From NCBI RefSeq assembly GCF_049389645.1, contig NZ_CP186540.1, forward strand, positions 1,116,001-1,180,000: DNA of 64,000 nucleotides, read 5' to 3'. Made by a program: the position numbers and the translations under genes. This DNA is from Alkalibacterium sp049389645 (lineage in GTDB: Bacteria > Bacillota > Bacilli > Lactobacillales > Carnobacteriaceae_A). Numbering within the stretch: position 1 is the first letter of the stretch; each line of letters starts with the position of its first letter. The notes below the pieces were generated by a model. It was not told the origin of the DNA, made no database searches, and worked only from the letters and a program-made list of their open reading frames with translations. This document shows, in pieces, positions 54,740 to 61,982 of this stretch.

Positions 54740-55167
54740 ATTTATTTTAAGATAGACGTTAGTTTGGTACCAGCTAGGCAAGAGTACAAAGATGTAGAGA
54801 AGTTACTGAGCTCCATAGATTCCAAAAAGAGTAAATTTTTGGATATGTATGAAGAAGGTTTAATAGAAAAAAACTTTTACAAAGCGTTTTAATAGTCTAA
54901 ATAATCAAAAGGAATAAATTGAACAGAGAATAGAACCAATAACACAACAAAAATCACGAGAGGAGAAGCTCGTACACATTGACTACAAGAAAGTTCATCA
55001 AGTCATACAAAAACTTTAGAAAAGCATTTAAAGGCTCACTAACAAGTGAGCAACGAAAGAGGTTAATCCACCTCTTAATAAAAGAAATCACTATCTCCAA
55101 AAGTCGAAAAATAGAAACCATTAAAATACAATTAAATAAAGAAGTAATGAAACATTTTTCAACCTAA
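54740..55167 (+). pseudogene. Frameshifted C-terminal remnant of a large serine recombinase
   Basis: Three frames together read as the end of a large serine recombinase. First comes a coiled-coil-type stretch (IDSKKSKFLDMYEEGLIEKN) ending in a stop near 54893. Then a middle stretch with stops (QKSREEKLVHIDYKKVHQVI). Last comes a frame to 55167 with NFRKAF, then RLIHLLIKEITISK and IETIKIQLN. The sequence LLIKEITI...I-I-L is typical of phage integrases of the serine family and Ccr proteins. The catalytic N-terminal domain is absent. It is the best candidate for the element's original recombinase. Confidence 0.6.
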
Positions 55168-55374
55168 GAAGGGGAGAGATCATCTAAAAAAGATGACTTC
55201 TCCCCTTCTTTTTCTGTTGTTATAGACATTAATCAAATTGGAAAAGGCGAATTTACGAAAATCGAAATATGAGTGCGACTAGTTGAAATTAAGTATCCAT
55301 TCCTTCTAAGAAACCGTTATTATTTGCTGTATAATTAGAGTTATTACATTAAACTTAGGAGGTAGACAAAACAC

Positions 55375-56226
55375 ATGGGAGTAAACGAGTCTGGGTTAAA
55401 AAGAACTACGAGTAAAGATGGGCAACTGCAACAAAAACTAATAACTACTAGGAAGAAAAGAGATAGCTTAGACACTAACTTACAAAGGGTAATTAAAAAA
55501 ACAAAAAAAACGAATGCAGATTTACAAAAAATTGAGAGAGATAGTAAAGCTCTTCTAAAACTTGAAATAGAAATTACTAAATTATTAGGAGAAATTGAAA
55601 AGAATACAAAAAAGATGAATGAATATAAAATGAAAGTTGCAAAAGAGCAAGACAAACAGTTCAAAGTATTGATTAAATCAATGGAAAATACTAAAGATGA
55701 TAACAAGAAACATACAAGAAAAAACAATGACCTTTCCAAAAGATTAAATGAATTATCAGAGGATATAAAACAGTCTGTAACGAAAAAAGAGATAGTAGAA
55801 TATGATGTATTCCTATCCCATTCTAGTTTAGATAAAGAAGCTTATGTTTCCGAGCTGTCGGATAAGTTAGAGGACAAAAAATTAAAGGTTTTTGAGGATG
55901 TTAAAGTATTTAAAATAGGAGGAAGTCAAACTGACATGATGAATATGGGAATACTTAATTCCAGATTTGTAGTAGTCTTCCTATCACCAAATTTTATAGA
56001 GAGTGGTTGGTCAGAGTATGAATTTAAAAGTTTTCTAAATAGAGAAATCAACGAAAAGAAGATCATTATTTTACCAATCTGGCATAATGTTTCCCGAGAA
56101 GAGGTTAGAGACTATAACCCATATCTAGTCGATAAATTTGCTCTAGATACACAAAAGTATTCAATATATGAAATGGTGGAGAGTATTCATCAAGCGGTTA
56201 TAGACTCAAAAGAAGACGATAAATAA
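55375..56226 (+). CDS. Coiled-coil TIR-domain protein
   Basis: 283 residues. Residues 1-135 are highly charged and helical, probably a long coiled coil. A TIR domain follows from about 142: EYDVFLSHSSLDKEAYV (box 1), VFEDVKVFKIGGS, then VVVFLSPNFIESGWSEYEF, where a Glu in WSEYE fits the catalytic Glu of NAD-cleaving TIR enzymes. Bacterial TIR proteins commonly act in abortive defence by destroying NAD. AGGAGG precedes the ATG. Only 19 bases separate it from the AbiJ-like gene, so the pair is likely co-expressed. Confidence 0.85.
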   Translation: MGVNESGLKRTTSKDGQLQQKLITTRKKRDSLDTNLQRVIKKTKKTNADLQKIERDSKALLKLEIEITKLLGEIEKNTKKMNEYKMKVAKEQDKQFKVLIKSMENTKDDNKKHTRKNNDLSKRLNELSEDIKQSVTKKEIVEYDVFLSHSSLDKEAYVSELSDKLEDKKLKVFEDVKVFKIGGSQTDMMNMGILNSRFVVVFLSPNFIESGWSEYEFKSFLNREINEKKIIILPIWHNVSREEVRDYNPYLVDKFALDTQKYSIYEMVESIHQAVIDSKEDDK

Positions 56227-56245
56227 TAAAAAGGGAGAGAACTAG

Positions 56246-57156
56246 TTGATTTCAAAAATTTCAAAAAGAGACATAAAGGATATTTTAATTGAAGGTATTA
56301 TGAGTGGTGACTTCTTTTACAATGGAAGAATAGATGAAATTACTTTTTAAATAGAATGTTTGAATTAAATGAGTTACCTACCAACGATGGAAGATACAAA
56401 AATATGAAAGAAGATATTCAGCAACATACTGTAAACAATAATGATTGGGAACCATATTGGGCGTTTTCTGATGAAAGATTAAATATATTTGGAGATACAG
56501 AAGTACTTACTAGCTTTATTGAGCAAATATTTCACCCATATTATAGAGATGATAAATCTAAGTGGGAAGAATATTTAGATAAAATTAATAAAGTGTTGGA
56601 TCATGATAATCTTAAATTGAGCGAGCAAGAAAAGGTAAGTGGTAGAACAGTGTACAAGATAATCCCTACTAATAACTCGAAAATAATTACGAATTATAGT
56701 GAGCAGATAAAGATAAAATTCAGTACAGCGTATATTGATTCTCAAGTTTCTATTATGATGGATAATATAGAAAAAAATCCCAATATAGCAATTGGTAAGT
56801 CCAAAGAACTATTAGAATCTTGCGCGAAAACAATTTTAGATGAGTTAGGTGCAGATTATGATGAAAAAATGGATTTTTCTCCTCTACTAAAGCTAGTTAT
56901 GAAAGAATTAGGGTTATCTTCAAATACTCAAGATAAGGAAACTCCAGCAGGAAAGATAGCGGTAAAAATACTGGGAAATTTAGGAGCAATTCCACAAAGT
57001 ATGGCTGAATTAAGAAACATATTTGGAGATGGCCATGGAAAAACAAAGACTTTCGTATCTCTTCCAGCGAGATACGCTAGATTAGCAGTCGGAACATCTA
57101 CTACTATAGTTTATTTTCTATGGGAAACTTATCAAGAAAAAAAATCCGACTTTTGA
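56246..57156 (+). pseudogene. AbiJ-like abortive-infection gene split by a T-tract frameshift
   Basis: A TTG-started frame (56246, after GGGAGAGA) encodes ISKISKRDIKDILIEGIM, the usual start of AbiJ N-terminal domains, and stops at 56350. The rest continues in the -1 frame from 56356 to 57156. One extra T in the TTTTT run at 56344-56348 would join them into one gene (about 303 residues). The downstream part has an Abi_C/HEPN-like domain with R220-NIFGDG-H227, matching the R-X4-6-H ribonuclease motif, followed by GKTKTFVSLPARYARLAVG. It may be inactive, phase-variable, re-initiated at 56356 or a sequencing error. Confidence 0.7.
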
Positions 57157-57197
57157 AAATGCTTCGGTTTTATAGATTATTATTATCAATGATAAGG

Positions 57198-57211
57198 AAA
57201 AACCTCATTTA
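57198..57211 (-). repeat. Right terminal inverted repeat of cassette 1
   Basis: AAAAACCTCATTTA, the exact complement of 51432-51445, immediately before att-like site 2. Confidence 0.85.
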
Positions 57212-57224
57212 GATGCATTACGGA

Positions 57225-57247
57225 GAACCTTATCATAAGTAAATGAG
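57225..57247 (+). repeat. att-like site 2
   Basis: GAACCTTATCATAAGTAA followed by ATGAG matches site 1 except at two positions and still codes for EPYHK-stop. It marks the junction of the two cassettes. Confidence 0.85.
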
Positions 57248-57519
57248 TTTTAAGAGTAGTTTTTTCTTAGACAGTAATTGTGTTGAGGAGATGTATAGAA
57301 GTTAAGAAATAAACTTATTACAGTATTCACAACGAATCTTCGGGTAGAATCGTTGCTTTATAATTGTATTTCATGATAAACAAGAAAATACACGTTCTAA
57401 ATTTTAATTTATACTAGATGAGTTCACTAAATTAAATCGAAATAATTTAATAATTGATTAAAGCAAGTAATTTCTATTTGATGTTATAATGAATTTAGTA
57501 CAATTGAGGGAGAGGAAAG

Positions 57520-58356
57520 ATGCATAAAATGGATGGAGTAGATAAAATTAAAAATGATGGAACAATTTTAATAAATAAACTAAGTGAGTACATGGACTAT
57601 GTTGAAAGACTACCAGAGTCCTTTTCTATATCTAGAGGTCAGAATAGGGATTTTCCTTTAATTCCAGGGGCACTTAGAAATGATGAACGAGGAGCAAGAA
57701 AGTATTCAAGACAATCAATAGCACACTTTTTAAATGAATTCAAAGTAAATAGTCATTACTATATGACTGAGCCTTGGGATGTTAAAAATGACTATGAATG
57801 GATGGTACACGCTCAACACTACGGTATCCCAACCAAACTATTGGATTTTTCTAAATCTCACATTATTGCATTAATGTTTGCAGTTGAAAAAGCATTTGAA
57901 GAAAAGGAAGAAAATTCAGAAAATGGAGTTGTTTGGTTTTTTGATCCTAAAATATTGAACAGTATACATAGTAATAGGACTGATCTATTCTTGCTTTCAG
58001 ATCAAAATCTGAAATTAGATGATTTCGACGGACCTGTAGTCGTTCAGGGTAGGAAAGCTAACGTTCGAGTAAACGCACAAAACGGTGTTTTCTTGTACTT
58101 TCAAGAGTCGAATCCAAATTTTGTAGAGATAATCAAAAGAAATCTAGAAAACACACCACATAAGGAAGAAGATGTAATAAGAAAAGTTGTAATAAATAAG
58201 AGCTCAAAGAAGGATATTTTAGTATCCCTCTTTTCAATGGGCTTTGGGTTTACACAAGTTTATCCCGAACTTGCATCTGTAAGTAAAGATATTTTGTTAT
58301 TGGAACAAATAAATGAATACAAAAAATATAAAAAAGAAATTGAGGATGAAGAATGA
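57520..58356 (+). CDS. FRG-domain protein
   Basis: 278 residues with a clear FRG domain: ISRGQNRDFPLIPGALR near residues 37-53 and HAQHYGIPTKLLDFSKS near 97-113, followed by IALMFAV. FRG proteins (named for the F-R-G motif, here S-R-G-Q) are frequent in defence islands, some related to ADP-ribosyl chemistry; their activity is poorly defined. GAGGGAGAGG precedes the ATG. The stop overlaps the next start (ATGA), indicating translational coupling with the DUF262 gene. Confidence 0.82.
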   Translation: MHKMDGVDKIKNDGTILINKLSEYMDYVERLPESFSISRGQNRDFPLIPGALRNDERGARKYSRQSIAHFLNEFKVNSHYYMTEPWDVKNDYEWMVHAQHYGIPTKLLDFSKSHIIALMFAVEKAFEEKEENSENGVVWFFDPKILNSIHSNRTDLFLLSDQNLKLDDFDGPVVVQGRKANVRVNAQNGVFLYFQESNPNFVEIIKRNLENTPHKEEDVIRKVVINKSSKKDILVSLFSMGFGFTQVYPELASVSKDILLLEQINEYKKYKKEIEDEE

Positions 58357-59543
58357 GCAACTATAAAATAAACCCTGAGAATGAAAATTTGTCAATAAAG
58401 GTTCTTATGGAAAGAATTGAAAAAGGATATGAATTGCAAGAGATAGACGGAAAATTAGAAGATAAAGACATATTAAAATTCAATGGCGCGATTATATTAA
58501 CACCTGATTATCAAAGAGAATACCGTTTTACATTAGAAGATGAGGTTAAGCTAATTGAATCTGTATTGGTAGGTATTCCAATACCACCTATATTTTTGGC
58601 CACAGATAAGCTCCAAGAAGTCAGAGTAACAAACGTTGTGGATGGTCAACATAGATTAAGAGCATTACATAGATTTTATAATAATGATTTCACATTGAAT
58701 GGAATAAAATTACTCACTGGACTAAACGGCAAAAAATTTGATGATTTAAATATTGACTTAAAATCAGATTTTATGGAACATACATTTTTAGTTACAATCT
58801 TCAAGGATTTCCCGGGTAAAGATTTTGAACTAGAAATATTCAACAGATATAATAAAGGAACAAAACCTCTTTCTCCTCAAGAAATCCGCCATGCTGTCTA
58901 TAATTCTGAATTCAATAGGTATATTAATTCTTTTACTTTAAACTTGTTTAAAAACAAGTCTCTAGAAGAAGCAAATACTTTCTTGAAAAAAGCATATAAT
59001 GTTACAAAAGATCGTATCCAGAAAAAGAAAGTTCAAGAAGGTATGTTTGTAATTCTTAGTATATTAGAAAATGGAATTAATGAAAATTATGAGAAGTCCC
59101 TGATTTATGCAGAAAATTTCATGAAAGAAAAAGCGAAATTGGAAGAAGAAGATAGTAAGTTGTTGGAGACTAACTTTGAACAAGTGAAAAAAACTTTTAT
59201 TCAGTTTAATCATTTTATATTTGAACTAAAAGAAAAATGTGAATACCCGTTTTCTAAAGAATTGTATGGAATTTCAAGTAGAAATTATAAGTTTCAAATA
59301 TCTATAGCTATGGTGTTAGCGGGTATTTTCAATAAAATATCTCATGATAATGATACGTTTAAAACATTCATTGAACAGGATAATTACAGAAATAACTTTA
59401 TGCAAATTATTAAAAACAACTTGCTAGAGTCTTTTTTAGAAGATCCTAATTACAATGCTTCATCTACTAATTCAAGGGAACTTAATAAGCTAGTTAATAG
59501 TATTTTTGATCAGTTATTAACATTCTCGAAAAACCTCACTTAG
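58353..59543 (+). CDS. DUF262-domain protein
   Basis: 396 residues. The N-terminal half is DUF262, a ParB/sulfiredoxin-like fold found in GmrSD-type and other defence enzymes: PDYQREYRF near 51-59, VLVGIPIPPIFL and VVDGQHRLRAL near 95-104, then FNRYNKGTKPLSPQEIR. The C-terminal half is helical with no recognised nuclease motif such as HNH. It overlaps the FRG gene by four bases. Its last codons and stop lie inside the right inverted repeat of the cassette. Confidence 0.82.
   Translation: MSNYKINPENENLSIKVLMERIEKGYELQEIDGKLEDKDILKFNGAIILTPDYQREYRFTLEDEVKLIESVLVGIPIPPIFLATDKLQEVRVTNVVDGQHRLRALHRFYNNDFTLNGIKLLTGLNGKKFDDLNIDLKSDFMEHTFLVTIFKDFPGKDFELEIFNRYNKGTKPLSPQEIRHAVYNSEFNRYINSFTLNLFKNKSLEEANTFLKKAYNVTKDRIQKKKVQEGMFVILSILENGINENYEKSLIYAENFMKEKAKLEEEDSKLLETNFEQVKKTFIQFNHFIFELKEKCEYPFSKELYGISSRNYKFQISIAMVLAGIFNKISHDNDTFKTFIEQDNYRNNFMQIIKNNLLESFLEDPNYNASSTNSRELNKLVNSIFDQLLTFSKNLT
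59529..59542 (-). repeat. Right terminal inverted repeat of cassette 2
   Basis: AAAAACCTCACTTA, one base different from the cassette 1 right repeat, also placed 13 bases before an att-like core. Confidence 0.8.
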
Positions 59544-59555
59544 ATATTCTACGCA

Positions 59556-59573
59556 GAACCGTATCATAAGTGA
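59556..59573 (+). repeat. att-like site 3
   Basis: GAACCGTATCATAAGTGA again codes for EPYHK-stop (TGA). The following ATATGC differs from the ATGAG of the other sites, so this is the outer boundary with the chromosome. Confidence 0.85.
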
Positions 59574-59597
59574 ATATGCTTTTTTTGAAAAGTTGTA

Positions 59598-59648
59598 AGT
59601 AAACTCCCTTTAAATTTTGTTATCAAAATTTAAAGGGAGTTTACTTTA
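59598..59648. repeat. Long perfect palindrome beyond att-like site 3
   Basis: AAGTAAACTCCCTTTAAATT continues into TTG, then TTAT, then the exact complement: about 23-bp arms with a 4-base loop. It has terminator shape but a T-run is only short. It may close transcription from the island, or once have been the rlmH terminator. Confidence 0.8.
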
Positions 59649-59670
59649 GTTAGAAAGTAGGCCTATCACA

Positions 59671-59877
59671 ATATTTGATTATAATTTATTAGATAACTTT
59701 GAATTTGAATAGTTGTGTAGAGATATATTGTCTAGGAAATTGTGAAAAGAATTATATCAATTTCCACGAGGAAGAGATGGTGGCATTGATATTAGCGATG
59801 ATGCGTTTAACCCTAAAGTTATCATTCAATTAAAACATTATGGCGTTACGTCAAATGGTGTGGATACTTCAAATTAA
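59671..59877 (+). pseudogene. Decayed PD-(D/E)XK restriction-endonuclease-like fragment
   Basis: The frame reads NLLDNFEFE, a stop at 59710, LCRDILSRKL, a TGA near 59743, then ELYQFPRGRDGGIDISDDAF and VIIQLKHYG to a stop at 59877. RGRDGGIDI...QLKHY is the D...(D/E)XK-type core found at the N-terminus of many defence nucleases. It has two in-frame stops and no C-terminal effector, so it is a fossil, perhaps of an earlier cassette. Confidence 0.6.
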
Positions 59878-59879
59878 AA

Positions 59880-60100
59880 TTTCTTCTGGAATAGACGGGT
59901 TTGCTTGCGGATAGCCATGGAAACGCCTAAAGCCTAGAAGGAAGTCATCCGGCTTTCAAGCCTCAATTGGAGCGTTAACGCCCCTTAATTCGCATTGAAT
60001 TCTTTACACGGCTATAAGCAACTCCTATTTCTCCGAAAATTTCAAGAAATTGATCTACTTGATCTGGCAACACTAAAGATAACGATGAAAAAATAAATAC
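59880..60100. other. Unassigned spacer before the acyl-CoA genes
   Basis: Higher-GC stretch (about 59890-60020) with the palindrome GCGTTAACGC, unlike its AT-rich surroundings. It looks like the end of some mobile or structured element, but I cannot name it. No coding frame. Confidence 0.35.
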
Positions 60101-60102
60101 TG

Positions 60103-60132
60103 TTAGACAAATTAAAAAAACACTGTTATGAT
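60103..60132 (+). promoter_or_regulatory. Promoter of the acyl-CoA synthetase gene
   Basis: TTAGAC (60103-60108) and TATGAT (60127-60132), 18-base spacer; a cre-like site begins 9 bases after the -10 box. Confidence 0.5.
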
Positions 60133-60141
60133 AAATAAGTA

Positions 60142-60155
60142 TACAAGCGCTTACA
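60142..60155 (+). promoter_or_regulatory. cre-like site upstream of the acyl-CoA synthetase
   Basis: TACAAGCGCTTACA has the AAGCGCTT core of CcpA sites; two bases differ from TGWAARCGYTWNCW. Confidence 0.55.
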
Positions 60156-60185
60156 CAAAATTGTATGTTTTGTGGAGGGATAGAA

Positions 60186-61700
60186 GTGAATTTAGACTGG
60201 ATAAAAGTACGTTCGTTGTTGACACCGGATAGAATAGCTTTGGTTGATCCGTTAAAAAGAATAGAGTGGACTTACAAAGAAATCAATGTTCGCGCTGAGA
60301 ACTTAGCCCATTACCTTAAGCAACAAGGCGTGGTAAAAGGAGATAGAGTAGCACTCTATTCGCCAAATGATCTTAGTTACTTTGATCTTTTACTTGCAAG
60401 TATAAAGTTAGGAGCCATTTTTATTCCGTTGAATTGGCGACTGAAACCAATTGAAATAAAAAGAGTCATCGAAAACGCAGAACCCAAACTCATTTTGCAT
60501 TCCAGTCAAATCAGCGAACGTCTGTCTTTTGTAGATGCTTCGTTGCTGTCACTGGATGTCGATAGTGAAGAGTACAATGAGATATGTGAAGATCCAAATC
60601 ATGTGGAATTTCAATCGGAATCTTTAGAGTTGGATGCACCTGCCATGCTGATCTATACTACTGGAACGACTGGCGACCCAAAAGGTGCCATCATTACGCA
60701 TAACGGTTTGGTCAACAACTCTATGAATACAATCATGAGCTGGAACATTACGCATGATGATATCACGATTGCCAGTGCTCCGATGTTTCATATAGCAGGT
60801 CTTTCCGGTATTGTTATCCCATTATTGCTGATTGGCGGAAAAGTCATCATCAATCGCTTTTTCGACGGAGCCCATACGAATGAAATGATCAAACAATATA
60901 AACCTACGATGCTTTTCATGGTGCCAACTATGTATTATGGGCTGATCAGTGCGGAAAACTTTAGCGGAGATAACTTAGAGAGTGTGCATACATTCGTGGC
61001 TGGAGGATCCCCGCCGCTCAAAGAGGTTGTAAATTATTTTGTGAAAGAAAATCTTCCATTGATCAATTCATACGGATTGACAGAAGCAGGTCCCAACAAT
61101 TTTAAATTAACGGGCGAAATCGCTTTGAAACATCCATTCAGTATCGGCTATCCGAGCTTCTTTGTTGATGCAAAAATAGTGGACGAGAATGATAAAGAAG
61201 TTAAGCAGGGGCAAGTAGGCGAATTGCTGCTGGCAGGACAGCATACGTTTGACGGATATTGGAACAAGCCAGTAGAAACAAAAAAAGCCTTTTTGGGCGC
61301 GTATGTCAGGACAGGCGACTTAGCTAAGAAGGACGAAAATGGACTTTTCTATATCGTTGATCGAAAAAAAGAAATGATCATCACTGGTGGCGAAAATGTT
61401 TTCCCATCTGAAGTGGAGCAAGTCTTGAATGATAATCCTCATGTTAAAAGCTCTGTAGTTGTCGGCTATGAACACCCAAGATATGGACAATCTGTTGGAG
61501 CGGCACTTATTTATGATGGCGACAGATCAAATATAACAGCGTTAGAGCAACACGCTAATGATAACTTAGCTGGGTATAAAACACCTAAGCACTACCTCTT
61601 TTTAGATGTGTTTCCAGTGAATTCGGTGGGTAAAATCGACAAGAGAGAAATCAGTCGGCTTTTGAATGAGCTACCGGTTGTAAAAATAACCACTAAATAA
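60186..61700 (+). CDS. AMP-forming acyl-CoA synthetase
   Basis: 504-residue adenylating enzyme of the ANL superfamily that activates a carboxylic acid with CoA. P-loop LIYTTGTTGDPKGA, motif SYGLTEAG, YVRTGDLAKKDENGLFYIVDR and the C-terminal lysine region SVGKIDKREI are intact. The GTG at 60186 follows GGAGGG; the frame is open from an ATG at 60165 lying upstream of that site. Substrate unknown. Followed by a dehydrogenase and a CoA-transferase, so it belongs to a fatty- or organic-acid module. Confidence 0.9.
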   Translation: MNLDWIKVRSLLTPDRIALVDPLKRIEWTYKEINVRAENLAHYLKQQGVVKGDRVALYSPNDLSYFDLLLASIKLGAIFIPLNWRLKPIEIKRVIENAEPKLILHSSQISERLSFVDASLLSLDVDSEEYNEICEDPNHVEFQSESLELDAPAMLIYTTGTTGDPKGAIITHNGLVNNSMNTIMSWNITHDDITIASAPMFHIAGLSGIVIPLLLIGGKVIINRFFDGAHTNEMIKQYKPTMLFMVPTMYYGLISAENFSGDNLESVHTFVAGGSPPLKEVVNYFVKENLPLINSYGLTEAGPNNFKLTGEIALKHPFSIGYPSFFVDAKIVDENDKEVKQGQVGELLLAGQHTFDGYWNKPVETKKAFLGAYVRTGDLAKKDENGLFYIVDRKKEMIITGGENVFPSEVEQVLNDNPHVKSSVVVGYEHPRYGQSVGAALIYDGDRSNITALEQHANDNLAGYKTPKHYLFLDVFPVNSVGKIDKREISRLLNELPVVKITTK

Positions 61701-61710
61701 AAAAGTGTTG

Positions 61711-61779
61711 AGCGTCAAAGGAGAGGATCATCCAATCGTTAAAGGATGATCCAGAATCTTTGGACGCTTTTTTTTTTTT
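61711..61779 (+). terminator. Terminator of the acyl-CoA synthetase gene
   Basis: AGCGTC-AAAG pairs with CTTT-GGACGCT with an inner GGATCATCC / GGATGATCC stem, then a long T-run. Confidence 0.9.
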
Positions 61780-61932
61780 GCAAAATTTTGTACATTTTTC
61801 AACAAATCATTTGATCAAATTCCATTAAGCAGATTGCTCAAAGACTTGATAGGAGTGCTTTTTTAAGGACTCATTAAAAAAGCTAATGTTTGGTATTACA
61901 AATGGTAATTAGAAAAATAGGAGGATGGCTTC

Positions 61933-61957
61933 TATAATAAGAATGTAAGCGCTTATA
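61933..61957 (+). promoter_or_regulatory. -10 box and cre site of the acyl-CoA dehydrogenase
   Basis: TATAAT (61933-61938) and, five bases on, TGTAAGCGCTTATA (61944-61957), a one-mismatch match to the CcpA consensus. The -35 region is weak. Confidence 0.65.
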
Positions 61958-61982
61958 CAATAAATAATAAGGAGTGTCTGGA

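Larger units (their letters stand above)
51435..57239. mobile_element. SCC-like cassette 1
   Basis: Segment of about 5.8 kb between att-like sites 1 and 2. It has 14-bp perfect inverted ends and is visibly more AT-rich than the flanks. Contents: IS3-type end, KAP NTPase, three decayed gene fragments including a serine-recombinase remnant, TIR gene and AbiJ-like gene. With its recombinase broken it can probably move only with help from a trans-acting recombinase. Confidence 0.75.
57157..57519. other. Junction between cassettes 1 and 2
   Basis: AT-rich, gene-free stretch holding the right inverted repeat of cassette 1, att-like site 2 and the start of cassette 2. The FRG gene promoter must lie in its last 150 bases. 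No other feature recognised. Confidence 0.6.
57240..59573. mobile_element. SCC-like cassette 2 (FRG-DUF262)
   Basis: Segment of about 2.3 kb between att-like sites 2 and 3, with imperfect inverted ends: TAAATGAGTTTT at the left and AAAAACCTCACTTA at 59529-59542 on the right. It contains just two overlapping genes and no recombinase. Confidence 0.75.

Noticed and set aside
55344..55739. 131-codon minus-strand frame opposite the TIR gene
   Set aside because: It is the antisense of a low-complexity coiled-coil coding stretch; it lacks a ribosome-binding site and gives a Phe/Ser/Leu-rich nonsense peptide.
56339..56352. Programmed -1 frameshift in the AbiJ-like gene
   Set aside because: No canonical X-XXY-YYZ heptamer in the zero frame and no obvious downstream stem; kept only as one of several explanations of the split.
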